A stretch of DNA of 64,000 bases from the NCBI GenBank assembly GCA_015075445.1, contig JABTUJ010000002.1, forward strand, positions 334,040 through 398,039, given 5' to 3'. Of the stretch, positions 29,009 through 35,925 are shown one piece after another. Under the pieces are notes generated by a model that saw only the letters and a program-made list of their open reading frames with translations, ran no database searches and was not told the origin of the DNA. The number at the start of each line of letters is the position of its first letter. Within the stretch, counting starts at the first letter, position 1. Source of the DNA: Verrucomicrobiales bacterium. Lineage in GTDB: Bacteria; Verrucomicrobiota; Verrucomicrobiia; Limisphaerales; J093. The position numbers and the translations under genes were made by a program.

Positions 29009-29384
29009 ATGCGACTCTGTTTGGTCAATCCCTCCAATTCGCTGGTCAGCATCGTCAACGTTGGCGAGAGCCGGTGGAACTCTACCCCGTGTGGAAGCTG
29101 TTCGGCCCGAGGGTGCTCCCGGGTCTGGCGCCCCCCCGGGGTAGGAGATCACCATCGTGGACGAGAGCCCGGGCACGCCGGACTACGGCACCATGCCTCG
29201 CCCCGATGTGATGGGCGGCATCCAGATTACCCGGGGCTGCCCGTTGAACTGCCACTTTGGCAGCGTGAACCTCTCCTACCGACGGAACCTCCATCTGGAC
29301 TGCCAGGCGTATGCGGACTTTCGGCGCCAGCGCCCGGACGGGACGAAACCCTTTACGAAGAAAGACGAAGATCAATATGAATAG
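29009..29384 (+). pseudogene. Internally deleted radical SAM gene relic
   Basis: Starts MRLCLVNPSNSLVSIVNVGESRW, a typical N-terminus of B12-binding radical SAM proteins, then shifts frame. Later a piece with ITRGCPLNCHFGSVN represents the CxxxCxxC cluster region but with the third cysteine replaced by Gly, immediately followed by a C-terminal-type segment (NLSYRRNLHLDCQAYADFRRQRPDG). About 375 bases remain of a gene that normally exceeds 1.3 kb, so two large internal deletions have removed most of the cobalamin domain and the TIM barrel. It cannot be functional. Two intact radical SAM genes lie 1-4 kb downstream. Confidence 0.7.
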
Positions 29385-29571
29385 AGCAAAGTGCCCGCAC
29401 TGCGGGGTGAAACTCGGCAATTATGCTTACGCCGACGCCTGTCCGCATTGCCACGAAGAACTGGTCCACAACACGCGGCTACTGGTCGCGACTCCCAAGG
29501 CGAAGTCGCCGAAGGCGCAATCCTGGCTCGTGCGGACATTCTTCAGGATCGTCCGCTGCGTGGAGAGTTGA
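29377..29571 (+). CDS. Small double zinc-ribbon protein
   Basis: 64 residues from ATG 29377. Two Cys-x-x-Cys pairs (CPHCGVKLG and CPHCHEEL) make one zinc ribbon in the first 30 residues, followed by a basic tail containing WLVRTFFRIVRCVES, possibly an amphipathic or membrane-associating helix. Its start overlaps the end of the radical SAM relic by 8 bases. Function unknown. Confidence 0.6.
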   Translation: MNRAKCPHCGVKLGNYAYADACPHCHEELVHNTRLLVATPKAKSPKAQSWLVRTFFRIVRCVES

Positions 29572-29601
29572 ACCCGGCAGCACACCGGAACGCGGAACCC
29601 G

Positions 29602-30018
29602 ATGTCTCAAGTCTATCCCGAGCGCCACCCAGGAGGGGCCGGTTCCTCGACCCGGACCTCAGCGAGGGCTGGCGTGAGCTCAGCCGTCAGCACCCCGACC
29701 GACTTCCGCAGCGCCTTCTGTGCCCGGATGCGCTGCGCCGCAGCCGCCTTCGAGCGGGCCGTGTTCTGGCGCGGACTCTACCGGCACGCGGTGCCCCTGG
29801 CGTTCATCCTTCGCCTCACGACGCCGGGGTTCTTCCGGGCCGACGAGGAGTTCATCCGATGGGTGGCTGGCGACGGCTCCCTGGCCGAGGTCGAGGAGGA
29901 CATCGAGCGCTTTCGCTACGGCAACCGGGTGCAGACGCATTGGTTGCGAACCGGTTGCCGCATCCATCTGAACCCGCACCGGATCCGGGGTTTGGCGCGG
30001 CGTTGCCTGGCCGCCTGA
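29602..30018 (+). CDS. Conserved hypothetical protein, Verrucomicrobia-like
   Basis: 138 residues. After a low-complexity N-terminus (possibly over-extended; an alternative start lies near GVSSAVSTPTDF), the core is rich in aromatic and basic residues: FERAVFWRGLYRHAVPLAFILRLTTPGFFRADEEFIRWVAG and ERFRYGNRVQTHWLRTG. No catalytic motif is visible. Its 3' end points at the convergent radical SAM gene. Confidence 0.5.
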   Translation: MSQVYPERHPGGAGSSTRTSARAGVSSAVSTPTDFRSAFCARMRCAAAAFERAVFWRGLYRHAVPLAFILRLTTPGFFRADEEFIRWVAGDGSLAEVEEDIERFRYGNRVQTHWLRTGCRIHLNPHRIRGLARRCLAA

Positions 30019-30045
30019 AGGCCGCCCGTGAACCTTGCCTTCGGC

Positions 30046-31524
30046 TCAAGGCCGCAGCGCGCGGCAGACCCGCCGGAAGTGATGACCGTAGATGGTGAAA
30101 GTGACGGCGAGAGGCAGGGCGTGCGGGCGACGCAAGCAGGTCCAGAGGAGCAAGGCCCAGTAGTGAAAGCGTTCGCGTCCGATGAGGCCGAGCCGAAGGC
30201 TCGCCAGACCAAAGGCCATGAGGGAACGCCAGTCCACGCGCCGGCTCAGCGCGGCCGGGCGGTACTCGCGCAGGAAGGTGCGGACGCGCTGGTAGAACGG
30301 GCCGGGTGAATAGAGGTCGCCCATGAGCCGGGCGTAGCCCTGGTGCAAGGTCTCCCGGTTCATCCGTGGTATGAAGTTCGTGGTCCCATCCACGTTGTCG
30401 CCGGTGCTCTGCCCCAACAGCCGACCCTGCCCGCTGAGCCGCTGATACAGCTTCGTGCCGGGGATGGCCTGCAACAAACCGACCATCGCCGTGACGATGC
30501 CGCTTTGCTGGATGAACTCCATCTGACGCTCGAACACCGAGGGTGTGTCGCTGTCGAAACCGACAATGAACCCGCCCTGGACTTCCAGGCCGGCGCGCTG
30601 GATCCGTTTCACGTCGGCGACCAGATCGCGGCCCCGGTTCTGGCGCTTGTTGCACTCGGCCAGGCCGGCTTCCTCGGGCGTCTCGATGCCGACGAACACC
30701 TGGTTGAACCCGGCCTGGACCATCAGGCGCAACAGTTCGTCGTCGTCCGCGAGATTGATGGAGGCCTCCGTGAAGAACGGCAGGCGGCGGTGATCGGCCT
30801 GCCACGCGATCAGCGCAGGCAGCAGCTCCTGCTTGAGCGCCCGCCGGTTGCCAATGAGATTGTCGTCCACGAAGAATACCGCGCCCCGCCAGCCCCGTCG
30901 CCAGAGGACGTCAAGTTCGGCGATCACCTGGGCGGCCGTCTTGGTGCGGGGCCGATGTCCGAACAGCGAGGTGATGTTGCAGAACTCGCAGTCGAAGGGG
31001 CAGCCGCGCGAGAACTGGAGGCTCATCGTCGAGTAGCGCCGCATTTCGACGAGTTCCCAACGGGGCACGGGCGTCTGCCGCAGGTCGGGCAACTCCGTGG
31101 AGGTGTACACGCGGCGGGCGGTACCACGCTCGAGATCCCGGAGGAACTCCGGCAGGGTCGCCTCCGCTTCGTTCAGCACGAAGTGGTCCACCGCGGGAAA
31201 CTGCTCCTGTTCGAGCGTGAACAGGGGCCCGCCGGCCACGAGGATCTTGCCGGCAGCGCGGCAGCGCTCGATGAGCGCCCGGGCCGAGTCCCGCTGGGCA
31301 ATCATGCCGCCGATGAACACCAGGTCTGCCCACGCCAGATCGCGCGCGTGCAAGGCCCGCACGTTCAGGTCCACCAGGCGCAATGACCAGTCCGCCGGCA
31401 ACATCGCCGCCACGGTCAACAGGCCCAGGGGAGGGAAGGAGGCCCGTTTGTGGATGAACTTCAGCGCATGCTTGAAGCTCCAGAACGTGTCCGGGAACTC
31501 GGGGCTCAGCAGCAGGACCTTCAT
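30046..31524 (-). CDS. B12-binding-domain radical SAM protein (DUF4070-type)
   Basis: 492 residues, start ATG 31524. The N-terminal part is a cobalamin-binding-like Rossmann fold (MKVLLLSPEFPDTFWSF, FIGGMIAQRD, AGGPLFT). The radical SAM cluster motif is intact (RGCPFDCEFCNI), with FVDDNLIGN and FVGIETPEEAGL as barrel strands. The tail (from about residue 370) matches the DUF4070 extension. Members modify carbon skeletons using S-adenosylmethionine; substrates include hopanoids, chlorophyll precursors and others, and none can be assigned here. It lies 7 bases downstream of a 52-codon gene under palindrome J. Confidence 0.9.
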   Translation of the reverse strand: MKVLLLSPEFPDTFWSFKHALKFIHKRASFPPLGLLTVAAMLPADWSLRLVDLNVRALHARDLAWADLVFIGGMIAQRDSARALIERCRAAGKILVAGGPLFTLEQEQFPAVDHFVLNEAEATLPEFLRDLERGTARRVYTSTELPDLRQTPVPRWELVEMRRYSTMSLQFSRGCPFDCEFCNITSLFGHRPRTKTAAQVIAELDVLWRRGWRGAVFFVDDNLIGNRRALKQELLPALIAWQADHRRLPFFTEASINLADDDELLRLMVQAGFNQVFVGIETPEEAGLAECNKRQNRGRDLVADVKRIQRAGLEVQGGFIVGFDSDTPSVFERQMEFIQQSGIVTAMVGLLQAIPGTKLYQRLSGQGRLLGQSTGDNVDGTTNFIPRMNRETLHQGYARLMGDLYSPGPFYQRVRTFLREYRPAALSRRVDWRSLMAFGLASLRLGLIGRERFHYWALLLWTCLRRPHALPLAVTFTIYGHHFRRVCRALRP

Positions 31525-31531
31525 CTTCCGC

Positions 31532-31690
31532 TCAGGCGACCACATAGTGCAGGGAACCCAGGAATCCCACCTGCCGCGTGTTGACGGCCAGGCGGATCAC
31601 CCGCTTCGCCTTGCGCCCGCCCACCGCCTCGTAAACACCCGCGATATACTCACCGAAGGTCAGGCGCTTTCTCTTCTGTGTCTTCTTCAT
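31532..31690 (-). CDS. 52-residue basic protein upstream of the radical SAM gene
   Basis: Start ATG 31690, ribosome-binding site GGGAGCAATGAT about 8 bases upstream. The product is MKKTQKRKRLTFGEYIAGVY followed by EAVGGRKAKRVIRLAVNTRQ and VGFLGSLHYVVA: a basic, helix-forming protein without cysteines. The stop is 7 bases before the radical SAM start, so the two are cotranscribed from site J. It could be a partner or a substrate, but similar short proteins occur widely in this phylum without radical SAM neighbours as far as I recall. Confidence 0.6.
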   Translation of the reverse strand: MKKTQKRKRLTFGEYIAGVYEAVGGRKAKRVIRLAVNTRQVGFLGSLHYVVA

Positions 31691-31747
31691 ATCATTGCTC
31701 CCGTAGGTCATTGGATCCCGTTTGGCAGAACTCAGCTCAGGGGGGAG

Positions 31748-31794
31748 AAGATAGCCCGCCGGAGCCTGTCGAAGCTATGGGGTGTGTACCCCAA
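31748..31794 (-). promoter_or_regulatory. Regulatory palindrome and -10-like box, site J
   Basis: On the minus strand the palindrome reads TTGGGGTACACACCCCAT (31794-31777), centre 31785.5, with TATCTT at 31753-31748, 32.5 bp downstream. It faces the 52-codon gene and radical SAM gene. The same bases contain the probable ATG of vapB on the plus strand. Confidence 0.7.
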
Positions 31795-32010
31795 TTCCGT
31801 CTCGTCATAGAGGTTGATGCCAATGAGCTGAAACCGATTTGGAGGATTACCGGGAAGAAGAAGAAATCACCAGCGATCGCCCAGGCGTTGTCAGAGTTCC
31901 TCCGGCAGCGGCAGAGACCGGAATTCATCGCCCGCGTGTTGACCGGGGGGACGGATTACGCGTTGACCAACGATCAGTTGGAGGCCCAGGACGTGTATGG
32001 GGCTCGTTGA
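31777..32010 (+). CDS. VapB-type antitoxin
   Basis: 77 residues from the only convenient ATG (31777), which lies inside palindrome J; a start nearer VIEVDANELK is possible with a non-ATG codon. The C-terminal part (FLRQRQRPEFIARVLTGGTDYALTNDQLEAQDVYGAR) has the polar, Tyr/Leu-containing stretch that in VapB proteins wraps around the PIN toxin. It overlaps vapC by 14 bases, the usual tight coupling. Binding of this protein or complex near its own start would also cover site J. Confidence 0.68.
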   Translation: MGCVPQFRLVIEVDANELKPIWRITGKKKKSPAIAQALSEFLRQRQRPEFIARVLTGGTDYALTNDQLEAQDVYGAR

Positions 32011-32392
32011 CACGTCCGCCTGGGTAGAGTTCTTGCGGCGGAAAGGTGAGGCGAAGGCCAAGGCGGCGGTGGCGCGGTTGCTCGCGACAGAGCAGGCGGC
32101 CTACACCTGTCCGATTCGCTTCGAGCTGCTCAGCGGGGCGAGTCCCGCGGCGGGGCCCGATCTCGAGTTGGTCTCCAGATTCAGCCAGCACGTCCCGTTC
32201 GAACAGGAGGACTGGACGGAAGCGGCCGCACTCGAACGCAAGCTTCGGGCCAAGGGACTGACCCCCCCACGCAACGACCTGTTTGTTGCTGCCGTCGCTA
32301 TTCGGGTCGAGGTGCCGGTCGTTTGTCGCGACGCCCACTTCGAGGCGATGCGCCAAGTCCTGGGAACCCAACTTCAGGTCGAGCAGGTCTGA
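31997..32392 (+). CDS. VapC-type PIN-domain ribonuclease toxin
   Basis: 131 residues, a complete PIN domain. The acidic residues that coordinate Mg2+ are present: Asp in VDTSAWVEFL (residue 5), Glu in RFELLSG (about 43), Asp in PRNDLFVAA (about 95) and the terminal CRDAHFEAM (about 113). PIN toxins of this family cleave tRNA or rRNA when the antitoxin is degraded. It overlaps the radical SAM gene on the other strand by 95 bases, 3' end to 3' end. Confidence 0.9.
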   Translation: MGLVDTSAWVEFLRRKGEAKAKAAVARLLATEQAAYTCPIRFELLSGASPAAGPDLELVSRFSQHVPFEQEDWTEAAALERKLRAKGLTPPRNDLFVAAVAIRVEVPVVCRDAHFEAMRQVLGTQLQVEQV

Positions 32393-33959
32393 GGTGCGGC
32401 GCCGCGGCCGGGTGCGCCTGCCCGTTGATGGGCAGGCCTCGGGGTCGTTCCGGCTCGACCAAGCCCCGGTCCTCCATGCGGGCCGGGAGGTCCGGCTGCC
32501 GCGTCAACGCCCGCCGGCGGAAGGGGCTGCCGAGGAGGCGGAGCAGGTCCGTGGTCTTCATGTGGCGCCCGAACGTCCGCAGGAGCCGCCAGGTCCGAAC
32601 CGGCCGACGGAAGATCCGATGCAGAAACAGCAGCCCATAACCCCGCGCCCGCAGCCGGTTCACCACCGCACCCGGCAACGCGGTCGGATCGATGTCCGAA
32701 CACTTGAACCATTTGTGCCAGTCACGCTCGTCCTCCAGAATCCCCCGCGCCACGTATTCCTGCCACAGCGGCGTGCCGCGGTAAACACACAGCCGGTTGA
32801 AGCCGAAGGTGTCCAGCTCCAGACGGGCCGCGAACCGGAAGCTCTCCAGAATGTCCTGCTCGTTTTCCCCGGGCGAGCCGACGACAAAAAACCCGTGCAC
32901 CCGCCCGATGCCCTGCCGCTTCGCCTCCCGCACCGCGTGCTCGACCTGCGCAGGCGTCTGCCGCTTGTTGAGCCGGTCCAGCACCTTCTGGGTGCCCGCT
33001 TCCACGCCGAAGGCCAGGAAGTCGCAGCCCGCTTCCCGGAGCAGCGGCAGTTGCTCGATCCCCACCGAGTCCACCCGGCCTTCGCAGCCCCAGTGGAACG
33101 TGAGCCCGCGCTCGAGGATGCCGCGGCAGATGCTCTCGATCCGCTTGCGGTTGATCAGAAAGTGGTCGTCGGTGAGGTAGATCGAGCGGTACCCCTGGTC
33201 GTGCAGTTCCTGCAACTCCCCCAGTACGTGCGCCGGCGAGCGGCTCCGCCACCGCCCCTCGCCTAGGGCCGGAATGTCGCAGTAGCTGCAGGCGTAGGGA
33301 CAGCCGCGCGAGGTCTGCACGGTGCAGAACTTGTCCAGCGAGAGAACCGCCGGCACATCCAGCGGCAGCGACTCGATGTAATCAATCGGCAGACTGGTGC
33401 GGTCCGGATAGGGGAAGCGATCCAGGTCGCGCAGCAGCGGACGCGGGGCGTTCTGTTTCACGCCGCCATGCGAGCGCCAAACCAGGCCGGCCACCGCGCC
33501 GGGATCCTCGAGGTGCGCCAGGTAGTCCGGCAGCAACTCTTCCCCCTCACCCACCCCTACGGCATCAATATCCATGCAGTCCCGCAGGATGTGAGGGGCG
33601 TTGAGCGTGGCAAACGGGCCCCCGACGATGAGGGGGACCCGGGGCGCCTGGGCCTTGAGCCGCCGGGCCATGCGCTTGGCGGCCGGATACGTGGTGGTCG
33701 AGAGAAACGACAGTGCGATCACGTCCGGGGGTTCCTGCGCCACCGCCCGGGCGATGTCCTCGGCCTTCATCTGCGGATGGGCGGTGTCGAACAGCCGGAC
33801 CTCGTGCCCGGCCTGGCGCAAGACCGGTGCCAGGGTCTGAATGCCCAGCGGCGGAAACGCCATGATCTTCACTCGCCCATTCGCCGGGCTCCGCTCCAGA
33901 GCCGCCGGCAGGATCCGGCTGAAATCATCATCGCCGACGTGGATCAGAAAGGTCTTCAT
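32298..33959 (-). CDS. B12-binding-domain radical SAM protein
   Basis: 553 residues from ATG 33959. The N-terminal cobalamin-type domain (FPPLGIQTLAPVLRQAGHEVRLFDTAHP; IVGGPFATLN) is followed by the intact cluster motif RGCPYACSYCDI and the barrel signature YLTDDHFLINRKRI and FGVEAGTQKVLDRLNKRQT. A longer frame to 34007 is rejected. The C-terminal 60 residues are Pro/Arg-rich and overlap vapC; the real stop may have been lost upstream by an indel, since homologues end nearer RLLGSPFRRRAL. Transcribed from the left side of palindrome K. Confidence 0.9.
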   Translation of the reverse strand: MKTFLIHVGDDDFSRILPAALERSPANGRVKIMAFPPLGIQTLAPVLRQAGHEVRLFDTAHPQMKAEDIARAVAQEPPDVIALSFLSTTTYPAAKRMARRLKAQAPRVPLIVGGPFATLNAPHILRDCMDIDAVGVGEGEELLPDYLAHLEDPGAVAGLVWRSHGGVKQNAPRPLLRDLDRFPYPDRTSLPIDYIESLPLDVPAVLSLDKFCTVQTSRGCPYACSYCDIPALGEGRWRSRSPAHVLGELQELHDQGYRSIYLTDDHFLINRKRIESICRGILERGLTFHWGCEGRVDSVGIEQLPLLREAGCDFLAFGVEAGTQKVLDRLNKRQTPAQVEHAVREAKRQGIGRVHGFFVVGSPGENEQDILESFRFAARLELDTFGFNRLCVYRGTPLWQEYVARGILEDERDWHKWFKCSDIDPTALPGAVVNRLRARGYGLLFLHRIFRRPVRTWRLLRTFGRHMKTTDLLRLLGSPFRRRALTRQPDLPARMEDRGLVEPERPRGLPINGQAHPAAAPHLRPARPEVGFPGLGASPRSGRRDKRPAPRPE

Positions 33960-34053
33960 GAGTGAGCGCCTCGGGTGCATCCGACCTCGGGCCGGGCGTG
34001 TGAACACTGCGGACGGCCCGCCACCTCGAATGCTGGCTGGGTCCCATGGAGGG

Positions 34054-34129
34054 AGGATAGGACGCGGGATCGCGTCGGCGCGATGGGGTGTTCACCCCAT
34101 AGGCGACCCGCGGATGCCTTGCGTAAACT
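34054..34129. promoter_or_regulatory. Bidirectional regulatory palindrome, site K
   Basis: ATGGGGTG-TT-CACCCCAT (34083-34100), centre 34091.5, perfect 8-bp arms. Plus strand: TAAACT at 34124-34129; minus strand: TATCCT at 34059-34054. Both hexamers are exactly 32.5 bp from the centre, mirror images of each other. It lies between the divergent radical SAM gene (start 33959) and the CNNM gene (start 34305). Confidence 0.8.
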
Positions 34130-34304
34130 CGTCGTCGGTCACGGTCGAAGCCGGCCACGCAAGCGACGCGATCGTCGAGGGGATGCCCGGAACTTCCTGA
34201 CGCCAATCGAGCGAGGGGCTTTGCGGTGAGGCACCCTTGGGCGGGGTCCGACCCCGACGGGCATGACGGCTTGCCCTGGCACCGCGTGCCATTTCCGGTC
34301 TGCC

Positions 34305-35846
34305 ATGCTGGCCATCCTGTTGCTGACGACCTTGTTGCTGCTGCTCCTGAACGCGTTTTTCGTGTTGGCGGAGTTTGCGAGCGTCAAGGTCCGCCCCACG
34401 CGCGTGAAGGAACTGGCGGATCGCGGGGTCGCTCGCGCCCGGGTGCTGCACAGCATCCAGCAGCACCTCGACGAATACCTGTCGGTGTGTCAGGTCGGCA
34501 TCACCCTCGCCAGCATCGGGCTTGGGTTTGCCGCCAAACCCGCCTTCCAGATTCTGCTCGAAGCACCGCTGGCGGCCTTGGGCTTGGCTTCCCCCGCCCT
34601 GGTGCAAGCCACGGCCGTGTCGGTCGCCTACGTCCTGGTCGCCTTCCTGCACATCGTGATCGGCGAATTAGTCCCCAAATCGATCGCGCTCCGCCGCTCC
34701 GAGGCGAGCGGTCTGTGGATTGCGCTGCCGCTGCGGGCTTGCCATTTCGTCTTCTTCGGTCCCTTGTGGCTTCTCAACCTGACCTCGAACGCGGTGCTCC
34801 GCTTGCTCGGGATGGGCGGAAGCGCGCAGGAACCGGCGCATACCGAGGATGAAATCCGGATCATCCTGGCGCGGGCCCAGACGGGCGGCACGTTTTCCTT
34901 TCTGCGGATGCTCCTCATGGAAAACGTCTTCGACCTCCGGCAACTGAAGGTGGCCGACGCCATGAAGCCGCCGCAGGCGACCCGCACCCTGCACCTCGCC
35001 ACCCCCTGGTCGGACAACCTCAACCTGATCCGCGACTCGAAACACTCGCGGTTCCCGGTCTTCGACCGGGGCCATGCGTTGCCCCTGGGCATCCTCCACG
35101 TGAAGGACATCCTGCATCATGAACTGAACAAGCAAACCGCCCCGGACCTCCGGGCCATCCTGCGGCCCTATCTCCGAACCACGGCGCAGGTCCCCCTGGA
35201 AACCTTGCTCGCCGAACTGCAGCGGCAACGCTGCCGCGTCGCCATCGTGGTGGATACTCGGGGGCAGTGGGCGGGTTTCATCACCATGGAGGACCTCATC
35301 GAGCAGGTCATGGGTTCGGTCGAAGATGAGTTCGCCCGGGAGCCGCCGTTGTTCCTCGCTGACACCCTGAGCGTCGGCCGGATCGTCCTGGACGTGACCG
35401 CTCACGGGTTGGCGGACGCCATCCGTCAAGTCCTCGCGCGCATTCCCGCTGCGGAGCTGTGGCTGCCTCACGAGCAGATCCTGGAGTCGGTCCTGGAGCG
35501 GGAAACCGTGCTGGGCACCTACTTGGGCCGGGGCCTGGCCATCCCGCACGCGCGCTTCGCGGGGCTGGACCGGCCGCTGGTGATCCTCGCGCAATCAAAG
35601 ACGGGGATCCCCGTTCTCGGGAAGCACGAGAACATCCACCTGATCTTCCTGGTGCTGACACCCCTCGCCGCTCCGCATCTGCAAGTGCGCCTGCTCGCGC
35701 GTCTTAACGGCCTGATGCAGAGCGAGTTCATCGCCGGACGTCTCCGCGAACTGAACGATCCGCAAGCGGTCCTCGAGCTGATCCGCGCCGCCGATCCCGC
35801 GGTGGTGGACCTGCGCACGCCCATCACGAAGAACCCCGAAAGGTGA
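34305..35846 (+). CDS. CNNM/CorC-type membrane protein with CBS pair and C-terminal EIIA domain
   Basis: 513 residues from ATG 34305 (the frame opens at 34263). Residues 1-190 are the CNNM transmembrane domain (LNAFFVLAEFASVKVRPTR, HIVIGELVPKSIALRRSE), 200-335 a pair of CBS domains (SKHSRFPVFDR, GILHVKDIL, GFITMEDLIEQVMG), and 370-510 a PTS EIIA type 2/Ntr-like domain whose phosphorylatable His is His415 (GLAIPHARF). CNNM/CorC proteins affect Mg2+ or Co2+ transport; most end in a CorC-HlyC domain, which here is replaced by EIIA. That would allow phosphorelay control. Controlled by site K. Confidence 0.85.
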   Translation: MLAILLLTTLLLLLLNAFFVLAEFASVKVRPTRVKELADRGVARARVLHSIQQHLDEYLSVCQVGITLASIGLGFAAKPAFQILLEAPLAALGLASPALVQATAVSVAYVLVAFLHIVIGELVPKSIALRRSEASGLWIALPLRACHFVFFGPLWLLNLTSNAVLRLLGMGGSAQEPAHTEDEIRIILARAQTGGTFSFLRMLLMENVFDLRQLKVADAMKPPQATRTLHLATPWSDNLNLIRDSKHSRFPVFDRGHALPLGILHVKDILHHELNKQTAPDLRAILRPYLRTTAQVPLETLLAELQRQRCRVAIVVDTRGQWAGFITMEDLIEQVMGSVEDEFAREPPLFLADTLSVGRIVLDVTAHGLADAIRQVLARIPAAELWLPHEQILESVLERETVLGTYLGRGLAIPHARFAGLDRPLVILAQSKTGIPVLGKHENIHLIFLVLTPLAAPHLQVRLLARLNGLMQSEFIAGRLRELNDPQAVLELIRAADPAVVDLRTPITKNPER

Positions 35847-35881
35847 GCCCACGAGATGGCCGGGCGGCGGGTTCCAGCGAG

Positions 35882-35925
35882 TAGGGTTTTACCCCATAGC
35901 ATCCGGTTACCTCCGGGTGGACGAT
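35882..35925 (+). promoter_or_regulatory. Regulatory palindrome, site L (weak -10)
   Basis: TAGGGTTTTACCCCATAG (core 35882-35897), centre 35889.5. At 30.5 bp lies GACGAT (35920-35925), keeping the second-position A and last T. If used, transcription starts near 35932, after the GTG 35917, implying that the glycosyltransferase starts at GTG 35941. Confidence 0.55.
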
